Positions 1 to 8,731 are shown, numbered from the stretch's first letter. The stretch: DNA of 60,479 nucleotides from an uncultured Candidatus Melainabacteria bacterium (GCA_937927525.1 CALBDR010000358.1:1-60479); one strand, 5' to 3'. Made by a program: numbers and translations. Notes: generated by a model from the sequence alone, not told the origin.

Positions 1-66
1 GTACCAACTACTCAAAATAACTTGAAAGTTGGGGCTGCTTGAGGGGGTATCATATAAAACTTTAAG

Positions 67-1338
67 CTATGAGGAGACCTCAAAAACTGGAATCTTGATA
101 GTGAAACTAGACCCCTCTCCCAGCTTACTTTCACATTCAATGTCTGCATCTAAAGCTACAGCTAAATCTTTACAGATAGCTAAGCCTAAGCCTAATCCAT
201 GAATTTTATTAGTTTTAGCACTTTTAACTCTATAGAATCTATCAAAAACTTTTTCAACATCTTCTTCAGTCATACCAATACCATGATCAGATACTGTGAT
301 AGCGACACGCTTTCCTGCTTCTATAGCTCTTGCAAAAACTTTGATTTCACCACCATCTGGAGAATATTTAATGGCATTTGTCATCAAGTTTTCTATGATC
401 TGTAGAAGTAGTTTTCTGTCAGCCTTTATACGTGGTAACTTTTCATCAAATTTAAAATTAAACTCATGGTTGTCTCTAAAGTGAGTCAAAGTCTTATGCG
501 CAAAGAAAATTAACTCTGTTAAATCAACTTTCTCAAAAGTAACCTGCCAACCAATATTATTAGCTCTATTCAACTGAATCAAATCATCAATCATCCTAGA
601 AAGTCTATTACTAGCATCAACTATCTGCTCAGCAGCTTCACTTACTATTTCAGGACTATTTTGGTGACGAATAAGCATATTACTAAAACCGAGAATACCT
701 ACAAGTGGTGTTCTCAATTCATGTGAAACATTATTAATCAAATCAATTTTAAATTTATTAATTTCAACAAGTTCTTGGTTTTTCTGCTCTAACACCTTTA
801 GTTTTACTAAGGAAGCTTCTAGGAAATTACGTAAATTATTAAAAATAGAATCAGAGATTTGTTTAATTTTTGCCTTAGATAATGGATTTATATCCTTCGG
901 CATCTGTAATTCATCAATTTTCAAAGCCAGAAAATCGGCAAAAGCCCATATTAAGGAATGTTGATCTTCTGTGATTTCATCTGTAGCCTTTAAGTAAAAT
1001 AAACCGATAACCCTTCCTCTAACTTCCAAAGGGTAAGTAACCTGATAGGCACTCACTTTACTCGGACTTTTAGATATTAAAATATCTTCAATCAATCTTC
1101 TATCAAAGAATTCGCTGTCTATAAGCTCTTGCATAACCTCAGAACCATCTGATTTATCTTTAGATAAATTCCCTAGAATATAAACTTCAACCTCAACAAA
1201 TGGCAAATAAGCCTTCATTGTCTCTGTAACCTTATCTATAATCAAATCAACGTCATTCAGATCCTCGATAATTTTTATGAAATTACGGAACCATAGCCAA
1301 TTAAAATTTTTTGATGATCTTGAAACAGTTATATCCAT
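67..1338 (-). CDS. Soluble sensor histidine kinase (GAF-like + HisKA + HATPase)
   Basis: Autophosphorylating kinase of a two-component system, 423 aa, with no membrane segment, so it should sense a cytoplasmic signal or a partner protein. Residues about 25-145 look like a GAF sensor domain, followed by a helical linker. The HisKA box NVSHELRTPLVG places the phospho-accepting His at residue 206. The HATPase_c domain follows with N-box ENLMTNAIKYSP, G1 box VSDHGIGM and G2 box GLGLGLAICKDLA. All catalytic boxes are intact. No response regulator lies next to it in the window; the 66 bases beyond its stop are all that is visible on that side. It is divergent from the secreted-protein gene at 1369, with only 30 bp between the two starts, so their promoters overlap. 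Domain calls are by motif; the signal is unknown. Confidence 0.9.
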   Translation of the reverse strand: MDITVSRSSKNFNWLWFRNFIKIIEDLNDVDLIIDKVTETMKAYLPFVEVEVYILGNLSKDKSDGSEVMQELIDSEFFDRRLIEDILISKSPSKVSAYQVTYPLEVRGRVIGLFYLKATDEITEDQHSLIWAFADFLALKIDELQMPKDINPLSKAKIKQISDSIFNNLRNFLEASLVKLKVLEQKNQELVEINKFKIDLINNVSHELRTPLVGILGFSNMLIRHQNSPEIVSEAAEQIVDASNRLSRMIDDLIQLNRANNIGWQVTFEKVDLTELIFFAHKTLTHFRDNHEFNFKFDEKLPRIKADRKLLLQIIENLMTNAIKYSPDGGEIKVFARAIEAGKRVAITVSDHGIGMTEEDVEKVFDRFYRVKSAKTNKIHGLGLGLAICKDLAVALDADIECESKLGEGSSFTIKIPVFEVSS

Positions 1339-1368
1339 TACTACTGATACAATAATAACTAAAAGTAG

Positions 1369-1860
1369 ATGCAGAAAGCTTGGCTATTATTAATTTTTCT
1401 TATATTGTCTTTTAATTCAGTAAAAGCAAGACTAAACGCAACTTATGCAGAAAACTTAAAACAGCATGGTGCTGAAATAACAAGAGAAGTCTTTTCAGAG
1501 AACCCTTTCACGGGCTACATAACTTTCTCAGTCGATAAGGATTGGAAACTGAAAGCTTATTTCGTGAATGGTAGAGTACGAAGTGAACACCTTTTACCTG
1601 TAGATCCAGAAAAGCCTAAAATTTTAACAAGATCAGAAGTTCGTAACTGGTCTGCAAAGATGTTTAGAATGGTAGATAGAGGTGTCTTCCATAAACAAAT
1701 GAACCAACCTCGAGTAAAAGCTTTCTTCTTCGATAAAGGTCTTATTAGTTACGAGTATGAAATTGAACAAAAAAGAACTCTTGGTTATAGATCTGTCAAG
1801 GTACTTTTCTATGAGCCTGGTAGGACTTATAGGAATATTAAAATCAAAGCTTATATTTAG
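1369..1860 (+). CDS. Secreted protein of unknown function, 163 aa
   Basis: I do not recognise this family. The N-terminus (MQKAWLLLIFLILSFNSVKA) is a clear Sec signal peptide with a likely cut after VKA, leaving a mature protein of about 143 aa that is basic and rich in aromatic residues. No lipobox or further membrane segment is visible. A -10-like TACAAT lies 15 nt before the ATG, so the mRNA leader would be short. The stop codon TAG directly abuts the first base of the palindromic element at 1861-1945. Function cannot be inferred beyond export to the periplasm or outside. Confidence 0.72.
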   Translation: MQKAWLLLIFLILSFNSVKARLNATYAENLKQHGAEITREVFSENPFTGYITFSVDKDWKLKAYFVNGRVRSEHLLPVDPEKPKILTRSEVRNWSAKMFRMVDRGVFHKQMNQPRVKAFFFDKGLISYEYEIEQKRTLGYRSVKVLFYEPGRTYRNIKIKAYI

Positions 1861-1945
1861 GGGTATAGGGATGCACAGACCTGTTGCTGCGCCCCAGCGG
1901 AGCTGGGTCCCTAAGCTCGCAACAAATCTGTGCATCCCTATACCC
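1861..1945. repeat. GC-rich palindromic element, copy 1
   Basis: An 85-nt hairpin beginning at the base after the upstream stop codon. The outer arms, 1861-1879 and 1927-1945, are a perfect 19-bp inverted repeat. Inside them are CCT (1880-1882), a GT/AC pair (1883-1884 with 1922-1923), a 37-nt core at 1885-1921 and AAA (1924-1926). The core is identical to that at 30020-30056 and is much richer in G+C than the surroundings. It can fold as CCCAGC-GGA-GCTGGG, or alternatively through GAGCT/AGCTC. There is no T-run after the 3' arm, so it is not a standard intrinsic terminator. No target-site duplication is evident. Confidence 0.9.
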
Positions 1946-1992
1946 GCTACAATCTAGTGGGTGGGGTTTGGAACTTGCTGTTCCTTTTTACT

Positions 1993-2808
1993 ATGTATAA
2001 AAAGTGTACTTTTAAAAAACTAAGTGGCATTGTTATTATTCATGATCTTGAGCGAAGCCTTTTGAGTAATAGTATAAGCGCGTTAAAAAAAATTAGCTTA
2101 GTTGAAAATATTTCAACTATTCATAAAAATAAATTCCTTGAAATTTCTGATAATTCCTCCTTTGATGAGGATACTTCGATTTTAGTTTTACATTTAGATC
2201 TTCGCCATGAAATTAAGAATCATGAGCTTATCTCCAGACATGCACAACTGCTTGGACTTGGGCAAATAAACCAGTATAATCCTATAACTGAAATATTTGA
2301 TAATAAGTACAAGTTTTATCAATTCATGATTGCGAGTGGTTTAGAGCAGCTTAAGACCAAGAAAATCATAAGTCAAACAGAAGCATTAAAAATAATTCAC
2401 GATTTTACTTCAAATTCATCCTCAAAGAATTTTATTTTAAAAACTACTCATGGAACTGAGTCTAGAGATCAGTTTCATCTTAGTGAAAAGAAAATTAATA
2501 ATAATTTCCAGCATATCGAAACTGAGCTAAATAGCTACTTAACAAGAGTTTTAAACTATGATTCCATTGTTATTCAGGAATTTCTTGATAACGCTGAAAC
2601 TAAAAAAATACTCATTTATATGGAACAAATAATCACAAAAAATATAAATGAGGAAGAAGAAAATTTAATTAAAGAATTTATCAGTGAACTACAAGAAATA
2701 CAACATGAATTACCTAAAATATTTTCTTTAGATCTATTGTGCTCAGAATCTAAAACTATTATTCTAGAAGCGAATTCAAGACCTGCTGCGATTTACAAAT
2801 ACCTATAG
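1993..2808 (+). CDS. ATP-grasp-like protein (putative carboxylate-amine ligase fold)
   Basis: 271 aa from the ATG at 1993. The open frame extends back to GTG 1930, but that start would lie inside the palindromic element, so I prefer MYKKCTFKKL. Several features resemble ATP-grasp ligases: NKYKFYQFMIASGL at the start of the nucleotide-binding half, a Lys in FILKTTHG, the hinge-like IVIQEFLD, and the C-terminal FSLDLLCSESKTIILEANSRP, where Asp and Glu-x-Asn are placed as in metal-binding residues of D-Ala-D-Ala ligase and RimK. The glycine-rich loop is poorly conserved, so activity is uncertain. It is followed 36 bp later by a methyltransferase gene on the same strand, suggesting a shared operon and perhaps modification of a peptide or small molecule. 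Confidence 0.6.
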   Translation: MYKKCTFKKLSGIVIIHDLERSLLSNSISALKKISLVENISTIHKNKFLEISDNSSFDEDTSILVLHLDLRHEIKNHELISRHAQLLGLGQINQYNPITEIFDNKYKFYQFMIASGLEQLKTKKIISQTEALKIIHDFTSNSSSKNFILKTTHGTESRDQFHLSEKKINNNFQHIETELNSYLTRVLNYDSIVIQEFLDNAETKKILIYMEQIITKNINEEEENLIKEFISELQEIQHELPKIFSLDLLCSESKTIILEANSRPAAIYKYL

Positions 2809-2844
2809 ATAAGTTATATTTTACTGAGAGCGCTAGTAACAGTT

Positions 2845-4191
2845 ATGACAGTTCATATTATCCAAGACTTTGTACCGTATAATGAATCCGTAATCTGGGA
2901 CTTAACCGAGAAGTATTATAAAGAAAATGGTTTAGATGTTTTCAGTAAGATGGAAGCAAAAGATATAGTTCCTTATGAAAGTACTTCTAATTATCAAAGT
3001 GCAAAGGCTTACTTAGAGATGCTTATTGCAAGCTCTAAAGATTTACCTGAATCAAGTTTCCCATTAAAGCTTCTAGACTGTGGGGCTGGTAATGGCTATT
3101 TTGCTTACAACCTTTTACACGCTGCCAAGGAAATGAATTTCCTCGATAAAATTTATGTAATTATTACAGATTTTGCAAAAGAAAACCTTCTGGGAGTGAA
3201 GAAAAAGAAAATTCTGGCTGGCTTTGAAGAATTTAAACACTACGAATTAGTTGAATTAGATGTAAGTAATTTAGAAACAGCTAAATCATTAGATGATAAA
3301 CCATATAAATTTGAAAATATTTACGCTGTCAGCATGAACTATCTACTAGACTTACTTCCACTTACAGTGCTTAATAGAAAGAACTCAATGTTTAAGGAAA
3401 AGTTTGATCAATTACAAATTAAAACATTTATAGAAAGTAAAGAAGATCTTAAAGATATGGACTTTATGACTTACTGTAAAGCTCTTGATTATGAATTCAA
3501 ATGGGCTCCTTACAAGATAGAAGAAGAGCCTGAATCAGAGAAGAAATACTATGATTTCTTTTTAAATTACCATGAGAAAAACAAAACTATTGTTGGCAGA
3601 CACTTATACTTCCCATACTTTTCATTCATTTCTATAGAAGCTTTAATGAAAGTGGTTACAGATGATGGTTTTTTATATATTGCTGATATTCCTCCTCGAA
3701 AGTACGAAATCTTTAAAAGCTTTGGCGCATCAATTAGTCACGAAATAGAAGTTGAAATACTTGCGGCTTTTGCTGCAGACTTACTAGGCTATGATAGCGT
3801 AAGCCTAGTTGATGATATTTTATCTAGAATTATAATCTGCAAATCTAACAAGCTCAAGATTGAATTAAAGAAAAGCTTCAATAAAGTTTTTATCGAAGAA
3901 AATATGGTCAATAGACTTGCTGACATAAGACTAGCCTTAGGTTCTTTCCATCATAAAGAAGCTAGTGACATTTTTCTAACTCTTCTAGATGAATTCGAAA
4001 AGCTAGCTGGGCCTAGTTCTGAGGTCGCTCTTAGACGTGGCTATTATCATCGTATAAATGGCGACTTTAAAAAAGCAAAAGAATACTATGAAAAAGCTAA
4101 AAAGCTTGATTTCATAAATGATTATGATATTGATGCTATTTTATGGAAACTGGAGCACGAGCAAAAAGATCCAGAACTAACTGTTTTTTAA
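2845..4191 (+). CDS. SAM-dependent methyltransferase with C-terminal TPR-like repeat
   Basis: 448 aa. A class I methyltransferase fold is indicated by LLDCGAGNGYFAYNLL (SAM-binding motif I) at about residues 75-90 and by KIYVIITDFAKENL after it. The arrangement resembles the MidA/DUF185 family, but the match is by eye. The C-terminal 90 residues are helical and contain ALRRGYYHRINGDFKKAKEYYEKAKKLD, a recognisable tetratricopeptide unit likely to bind a protein partner. It is downstream of the ATP-grasp-like gene on the same strand. Its last 15 bp overlap the end of the convergent membrane-protein gene at 4177. Substrate unknown. Confidence 0.7.
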   Translation: MTVHIIQDFVPYNESVIWDLTEKYYKENGLDVFSKMEAKDIVPYESTSNYQSAKAYLEMLIASSKDLPESSFPLKLLDCGAGNGYFAYNLLHAAKEMNFLDKIYVIITDFAKENLLGVKKKKILAGFEEFKHYELVELDVSNLETAKSLDDKPYKFENIYAVSMNYLLDLLPLTVLNRKNSMFKEKFDQLQIKTFIESKEDLKDMDFMTYCKALDYEFKWAPYKIEEEPESEKKYYDFFLNYHEKNKTIVGRHLYFPYFSFISIEALMKVVTDDGFLYIADIPPRKYEIFKSFGASISHEIEVEILAAFAADLLGYDSVSLVDDILSRIIICKSNKLKIELKKSFNKVFIEENMVNRLADIRLALGSFHHKEASDIFLTLLDEFEKLAGPSSEVALRRGYYHRINGDFKKAKEYYEKAKKLDFINDYDIDAILWKLEHEQKDPELTVF

Positions 4192-4545
4192 AACTCCATA
4201 TATAATCATACTGCTTAAGACTACCAGAACAGAGCTTAAAACGATTATGTAACTCAAACCAAAGTATTTCAAAGCAAGAAATATAAAAAAGGCGGTAATA
4301 ATGCCACGCATAGCAGAAACTAGGACTTTCAAAGAGATTAATGATTTAGCCATTTTGGCTTGATTTAATACTTTATAGACCAGAAAAGAAAAATTAAGTG
4401 AGCGAATATAGACTTGGAAAATAGCTGCTAGGACTAGAAACAAATAGATATTTTCAAATTGAATGACAGATAAATTCAAAGCCACGACTAGGCTGAGAAT
4501 TAATTGTATATCTGCAAGTTCAAGTTTTTTTATTTTTTTGAGCAT
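4177..4545 (-). CDS. Small integral membrane protein, unknown
   Basis: 122 aa with four predicted hydrophobic segments (about residues 13-28, 32-50, 70-95 and 98-117) separated by short basic loops. No family is recognised. Its 3' end overlaps the end of the convergent methyltransferase gene by 15 bp. There is no obvious Shine-Dalgarno. It sits alone between that gene and the terminator at 4586-4609, and probably has its own promoter. Confidence 0.6.
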   Translation of the reverse strand: MLKKIKKLELADIQLILSLVVALNLSVIQFENIYLFLVLAAIFQVYIRSLNFSFLVYKVLNQAKMAKSLISLKVLVSAMRGIITAFFIFLALKYFGLSYIIVLSSVLVVLSSMIIYGVLKNS

Positions 4546-4585
4546 CTAATGGAACTTTATTTATTGAATCAATAATAGCAAAAAG

Positions 4586-4609
4586 AAAGGCAGCCCTTAG
4601 GCTGCCTTT
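4586..4609 (-). terminator. Intrinsic terminator of the His-rich gene
   Basis: Perfect stem AAAGGCAGCC with loop CTTA or TAAG and GGCTGCCTTT. On the minus strand it is followed by CTTTTTGC, a U-tract, and it lies 26 nt after the stop of the gene at 4635-4883. Confidence 0.9.
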
Positions 4610-4634
4610 ACTCAAGTATATTAATACTTATAAA

Positions 4635-4883
4635 TTAGTGTCCGTGACCATCATGATCTTCATCATCACCACAGTGGTGATCTCCACCATGATTGTGATG
4701 CTCATCGCCGTCATGGTCGTGATCATGACCATGGTTAGAACATGATTGAATTTCTTTCACCGCTAACCCAGCCTTTAAGCTCACTACGCTTACAGCCTGA
4801 GCTGAAATACCAAAGCCTACAGCTAGAGCAGTAAATGCTGCTAAAGACTTTCTTACTAGATCTAATAAATTAATTTTTCTCAT
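4635..4883 (-). CDS. Exported His/Asp-rich putative metal-binding protein
   Basis: 82 aa. A Sec signal peptide (basic start MRKINLLDLVRKS, hydrophobic SLAAFTALAVGFGIS, probable cut after AQA) is followed by a short linker and then a C-terminal tail of about 35 residues that is almost entirely His, Asp, Gly and Glu, with two Cys. Tails of this kind chelate Ni, Zn, Cu or Co; the metal cannot be told from sequence. A strong Shine-Dalgarno (GGAGG) precedes the ATG. The promoter region has an ATAGAT-N3-ATCTAT dyad between the -35 and -10 regions, suggesting repression by a dimeric, perhaps metal-responsive, regulator. Its own terminator follows at 4586-4609, so it is monocistronic. Confidence 0.75.
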   Translation of the reverse strand: MRKINLLDLVRKSLAAFTALAVGFGISAQAVSVVSLKAGLAVKEIQSCSNHGHDHDHDGDEHHNHGGDHHCGDDEDHDGHGH

Positions 4884-4916
4884 AAATCCTCCGTTCTGAG
4901 TTCCTTAACTAAAGAT

Positions 4917-4942
4917 ATAGTACCACGATAGATCTAATCTAT
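4917..4942 (-). promoter_or_regulatory. Promoter with dyad operator before the His-rich gene
   Basis: On the minus strand TACTAT (4922-4917) is a plausible -10 box. Just upstream lies the dyad ATAGAT-cta-ATCTAT (4928-4942), occupying the spacer. This is a typical place for a repressor operator. The regulator is unknown. Confidence 0.45.
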
Positions 4943-4980
4943 ATCACTTATGGAAGCAAATGACAGAATTAATTATGAAA

Positions 4981-5301
4981 CTAAGCTAACTGTTGATATT
5001 CGTCTGGGAAATTAGCAGAGTTTAATATATTTTTCTTACTTTCTTCTACATTGTTCATTAGTTCATCAAGGCAGTTTAATAAATTTATTTCTCTTTCAGT
5101 TACTAATTTGTCTTCTTCAACTAATATTCTAAGAGCCATGCTTGCCTTTTCAAAACCTACCTCACCTTTGAGGTACGCAATGGTGTTATTGAATATATTA
5201 ATAGTATTAACAGAATCGATTCCTAAAGCAACATAAAATTCTTTAAGAGAAACGATTTGGTTAATTATTTCTTTTATGTTTTTGTTGTCTATATTTACCA
5301 T
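4981..5301 (-). CDS. Small helical protein, unknown, 106 aa
   Basis: No recognised family. The sequence is predicted mostly alpha-helical, rich in Asn, Ile and Glu, without signal peptide or membrane segment. It has a good Shine-Dalgarno (AAAGGAGA) 6 nt before the ATG. Upstream, at 5430-5448, is the best CTTAACCT-N3-CTTAACCT repeat of the window in the same orientation, so it is a candidate member of the regulon described in the findings. Between repeat and ATG there is a 110-nt leader with a GGAAC/GTTCC hairpin at 5396-5412. Confidence 0.62.
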   Translation of the reverse strand: MVNIDNKNIKEIINQIVSLKEFYVALGIDSVNTINIFNNTIAYLKGEVGFEKASMALRILVEEDKLVTEREINLLNCLDELMNNVEESKKNILNSANFPDEYQQLA

Positions 5302-5429
5302 TGGGGTCTCCTTTAATAATCTTACCCGATATATATAGTATTAATCAGAAACAAATTTCTGTCTACAGAAAAAAGATTAAATATGTTTAATAAACGGAAC
5401 TTTATTTGTTCCAAAATGAACTGAGTTTT

Positions 5430-5448
5430 AGGTTAAGAACAGGTTAAG
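5430..5448 (-). promoter_or_regulatory. Pho-box-like direct repeat
   Basis: On the minus strand it reads CTTAACCTgttCTTAACCT: two identical octamers 11 bp apart, pointing at the gene at 4981-5301. This is the clearest copy of the motif in the window. The expected -10 position 10-11 nt downstream holds only a weak match (TTCATT). Confidence 0.65.
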
Positions 5449-5553
5449 TTCTTATATGAAGATATCATAAGTTTGGAACATAGTAAATGAAAAAAAATTC
5501 AAAATTAAAAAGTTTTATTTATTAGTTATTTTGCAGCTAAAATTGAATTGCAG

Positions 5554-6558
5554 ATGACGAAAAAAGTAATATTGACTGGAGATAGACCTACTGGACCTTT
5601 ACATTTAGGCCATTTCCTAGGTTCCTTACAGAACAGAGTAAAACTTCAGAATACTGGTGACTTCGAACAAAACATCTTAATTGCTGATATGCAAGCTTTA
5701 ACTGATCACTTTGATCAACCAGAAAAAATTAAAGAAAATATTCACGAAGTAGCAATGGATTATTTAGCTACAGGAATAGACCCTAATAAAAGTACTATTT
5801 GTCTTCAATCTCAGCTTTCAGTTTTACCAGAGCTAACTATGTATTTTTTAAATCTACTTACTTTAAATCAAGTCGAAAGAAATCCCACTGTTAAAGAGGA
5901 AATTCGTCAGAAAAACTTTGAAAATAAAATCCCTGTAGGCTTTCTCATATATCCAGTAAGTCAAGCAGCTGACATAACAGCATTTGGAGCTGATTTAGTT
6001 CCAGTAGGAGCTGACCAGATACCGATGATAGAAGATACTAACTTTATAGTTAGAAAATTTAACAGTACCTATAAAACAGATATTCTTAAAGAAGCTGAAG
6101 CTATGGTTCCAGAGAACTTCTCTCGCCTAGTAGGACTCGATGGTAAAGCGAAAATGAGTAAATCACTGGGCAATGCCATTTACTTAAAAGATGATAGTGA
6201 GACTCTCTTTAAGAAAATCAAACAAATGTATACAGACCCTAATCACCTCAAAGTCGAAGACCCAGGAGAAATAGAAGGAAATGTAGTTTTCACTTATTTA
6301 GATGCCTTTGACGATGACACTAAGACTGTCCAAGAATTAAAAGACCACTACAGCAGAGGTGGGCTAGGAGACATGAAAGTGAAAAAGTATCTCTACGAAG
6401 TAATGGAACATAAATTTAAAGACATTCGTGAGAAAAGGGCTGAGCTAGCTAAAGATATTTTCCAAATTGAACAAATTGTTAAGGAAGGAACTGAACGAGC
6501 TCAAGATATTACCAGTTCTTTCATGGTTAAAATCAAAAAATCTATGGGCCTTGCCTGA
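5554..6558 (+). CDS. trpS: Tryptophanyl-tRNA synthetase
   Basis: Charges tRNA-Trp with tryptophan using ATP in the cytoplasm. Class I signatures are intact: the HIGH-type sequence HLGH in GDRPTGPLHLGHFLGSL near the N-terminus and KMSKSLGN at about residue 200. The 334-aa length is typical. I chose ATG 5554 (MTKKVILTGDRPTG) rather than TTG 5548. TAAAAT at 5538-5543, 10 nt before the ATG, gives a near-leaderless transcript without Shine-Dalgarno. The 250-bp upstream region is shared with the divergent gene at 4981-5301 and contains hairpins at 5396-5412 and 5435-5453, but I see no T-box leader. Confidence 0.96.
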   Translation: MTKKVILTGDRPTGPLHLGHFLGSLQNRVKLQNTGDFEQNILIADMQALTDHFDQPEKIKENIHEVAMDYLATGIDPNKSTICLQSQLSVLPELTMYFLNLLTLNQVERNPTVKEEIRQKNFENKIPVGFLIYPVSQAADITAFGADLVPVGADQIPMIEDTNFIVRKFNSTYKTDILKEAEAMVPENFSRLVGLDGKAKMSKSLGNAIYLKDDSETLFKKIKQMYTDPNHLKVEDPGEIEGNVVFTYLDAFDDDTKTVQELKDHYSRGGLGDMKVKKYLYEVMEHKFKDIREKRAELAKDIFQIEQIVKEGTERAQDITSSFMVKIKKSMGLA

Positions 6559-6652
6559 TTATATAGTTATATCTTAATCAAAAATTTGTACAATCTTTAA
6601 GGAAATATAAATTTTTGTGACAATTAACTTTGTAAGTATAGAGGAAGGAAAA

Positions 6653-7096
6653 ATGGATAACAATGCAAAGGAAGAGTTGAAAAAACTCTCTTCCAAATAT
6701 AGAAAATTCTTATTAAATAATAAAGATAGAGAAATAGTCAGTTTAAACCCTGAATATACATTGAAAGCAATTCAAAAACACTTAAAATTCCCACTTGGAA
6801 AATATATTAGTGGTGAGGAACTTAAATCATTCAATAAATTTAGTGAAAGTGTAAAAATATTAGCAAAGATTGCTGTAGAACATAAATTAGAGAACGGCTT
6901 TGCTTCTCTAATTAAACACGCTATTAGCAAAAAGAAAAATATTGTGATTATTGATGACTCAGAAGATTTAGGTATAAATTTAAACAGTATATTTATCAAC
7001 TTAGATAATGTCACACTCACAAGAGATTTTATGGAAGGAAATGTTCGAGAAGAAGGAGTTACAAAAAATGGACAGAAAGAGACCAGAGGAACATAA
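6653..7096 (+). CDS. Unknown protein A of an overlapping pair, 147 aa
   Basis: Not recognised. The frame opens at GTG 6617, but ATG 6653 follows a strong Shine-Dalgarno (GAGGAAGG) at the right distance and is preferred (MDNNAKEELKKL). The protein is Lys/Asn-rich, probably helical, with a short hydrophobic stretch KKNIVIIDDSEDLGINLNSI near residue 100 that could be a beta strand. No signal peptide. The last 29 nt overlap the start of the next gene, implying translational coupling. Confidence 0.58.
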   Translation: MDNNAKEELKKLSSKYRKFLLNNKDREIVSLNPEYTLKAIQKHLKFPLGKYISGEELKSFNKFSESVKILAKIAVEHKLENGFASLIKHAISKKKNIVIIDDSEDLGINLNSIFINLDNVTLTRDFMEGNVREEGVTKNGQKETRGT

Positions 7097-7883
7097 AATT
7101 CATTTTCAAGAAAAGTTAATAGAAGACTGTAAAGAGTATCTAAAAATGTTTCCTGAAGCGAAAAAGTTTCTTTTCTTAAGTAATGAGCACCTAAAAAACA
7201 AACTCAGTATAAAGGACTATATCAGCACCCTGATTGAATCATATGAATTAAGTAATATCAGTAAATGGAAAAATTCAAAATATTTTAATCAAAAATTAGA
7301 AGAAAAAGCCACAGGCTTTATTGAGTTTACGAGGCTTGCAAGCAAAATCTATGAATTGGAAGAAGTAGAAGAACTTAGCTTGACAAAGGTATACAGTTTG
7401 TTCTTAGATAACCTAAATTTCTATCGAGATCATAATCTCTTCTTTGATGAATTAAAAAAAATTATTAACGAATATATAGATAAAAATTGTCAGGGAGAAG
7501 TATCACATAGAGTCATAGGTAGATGTACTCAAAAATGGTTAAGCTCAGCTGAGTACAGTGAAGAGCTAGTTAGCAAGTTTAAAGAATTCAATTTATCACT
7601 AAGCTCTAACTTTACCAAAATCATGAATCAAAAAATAAGTGAACTCAGCTTTGAAGAAAAAGAATACATAAAAGCCAAATGCATTGACGAAATATTCACA
7701 GATAGAATACTATGTAACCTTTTCTCTGATGGATACTTACCAGATGTAAGCCTAGATAAAATCCAGCTTAATGTTAGTAGAAAAGCAAAGTCTATGGCAA
7801 GTCAAATAGAAAATAGTAGATATCTATACACCAGCTTGGAGAGTATCTCAAAGAATGAGTTTATTCCAAATACATGGTTTTAA
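7068..7883 (+). CDS. Unknown protein B of an overlapping pair, 271 aa
   Basis: Not recognised. The frame extends to 7008, but ATG 7068 (MDRKRPEEHK) follows GAAGGAG by 9 nt and overlaps the upstream gene by 29 nt, a common operon layout. The protein is highly charged and helical (many Lys, Glu, Leu), with no signal peptide or membrane segment and four scattered Cys. It ends 20 bp before the stop of the convergent TrmH-like gene. The pair probably works together in the cytoplasm. Confidence 0.6.
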   Translation: MDRKRPEEHKIHFQEKLIEDCKEYLKMFPEAKKFLFLSNEHLKNKLSIKDYISTLIESYELSNISKWKNSKYFNQKLEEKATGFIEFTRLASKIYELEEVEELSLTKVYSLFLDNLNFYRDHNLFFDELKKIINEYIDKNCQGEVSHRVIGRCTQKWLSSAEYSEELVSKFKEFNLSLSSNFTKIMNQKISELSFEEKEYIKAKCIDEIFTDRILCNLFSDGYLPDVSLDKIQLNVSRKAKSMASQIENSRYLYTSLESISKNEFIPNTWF

Positions 7884-7902
7884 AAGAAGTAAGTTATATA
7901 AA

Positions 7903-8496
7903 CTATCTCTCACAAAAATCTTGAATTAAGTCTAAGCTAGTTTCAGAACTCAATAAGTACTGCTCAAAATTATTTGAATTTTTTCTTTGGCGATTTAATT
8001 CAAAAAGACATATAGAGGCTGTTACAGAAAGATTAAGACTCTGAATCATACCCTGCATAGGAATCATAATCTTATTATCAGCAAGTTCTATAGCTTTTTC
8101 GGAGAGTCCACGTTTCTCATTTCCAAGAACAAAAGCGACTTTCTCTGTTTCAAGTAAGTTAGTTTCATAAAGTGAAACAGTATCATCAGATAAAACAGTG
8201 GCATAAGTCTGATAATCTCTCTTTTTCAAATCAGCATAAGCATCTTCAATAGAATCAAAGATTTTAAAATCCACCCATTTATTGGCAGAAGTAGATGTAG
8301 CTTTGCCCATCTCTTTAGGGTCAAAAGCTTGCTGCTTATCGAATACTAAGTAAATTTCCTGAATTGCAAAGGCGTCACAACTTCTAAAAACAGCTATGGC
8401 ATTATGAGGATCATAGATATCTTCTAAAACTACAATACCATGCTGTCTAGCATTAGCAACTCTAGTAATTTTCTCTAATCTTTCAGGAGTGGGCAT
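7903..8496 (-). CDS. trmH: tRNA/rRNA 2'-O-ribose methyltransferase, SpoU/TrmH family
   Basis: 197 aa. SPOUT-class methyltransferase that methylates a ribose 2'-hydroxyl of RNA using SAM. All three family motifs are visible: motif 1 DPHNAIAVFRSCDAF with the conserved Asn and Arg, motif 2 FVLGNEKRGLS and motif 3 IPMQGMIQSLNLSVTASICLFE, which form the trefoil knot. Lengths of about 200-230 aa are usual for TrmH (tRNA Gm18). The exact target could also be another guanosine, so the symbol is tentative. Monocistronic and convergent with the unknown pair at 6653-7883. Confidence 0.85.
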   Translation of the reverse strand: MPTPERLEKITRVANARQHGIVVLEDIYDPHNAIAVFRSCDAFAIQEIYLVFDKQQAFDPKEMGKATSTSANKWVDFKIFDSIEDAYADLKKRDYQTYATVLSDDTVSLYETNLLETEKVAFVLGNEKRGLSEKAIELADNKIMIPMQGMIQSLNLSVTASICLFELNRQRKNSNNFEQYLLSSETSLDLIQDFCER

Positions 8497-8731
8497 AATT
8501 AAGATCTTACTAAGAGATCTAATATTAACATTTTCACAAGCTATAACTCATTGTTTATAACATAATTCCCCAATCCCAAAATGATCAAGAAATTTTACTA
8601 GTCGAATACTCATTTTTAATTTTATTAATTATAGTAAACCCAGCATTTTAAAAGATACAAGATAAACATCGATTATAAAGGTAATTTACATATTCTGGGA
8701 ATAATCTAAATAGAAGGGAGGTGGACAATTG

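Noticed and set aside
1861..1945. Palindromic element as an integron attC site or a standard terminator
   Set aside because: No attC R/L core sites (RYYYAAC/GTTRRRY), no integrase, and no T-run after the stem.
1930..1992. N-terminal extension of the ATP-grasp-like gene from GTG 1930
   Set aside because: It would translate the 3' arm of the palindromic element; ATG 1993 starts the conserved-looking part.
5396..5453. Hairpins before trpS as a T-box or attenuator
   Set aside because: No specifier loop, T-box sequence or leader peptide with Trp codons; the predicted trpS promoter lies downstream of them.
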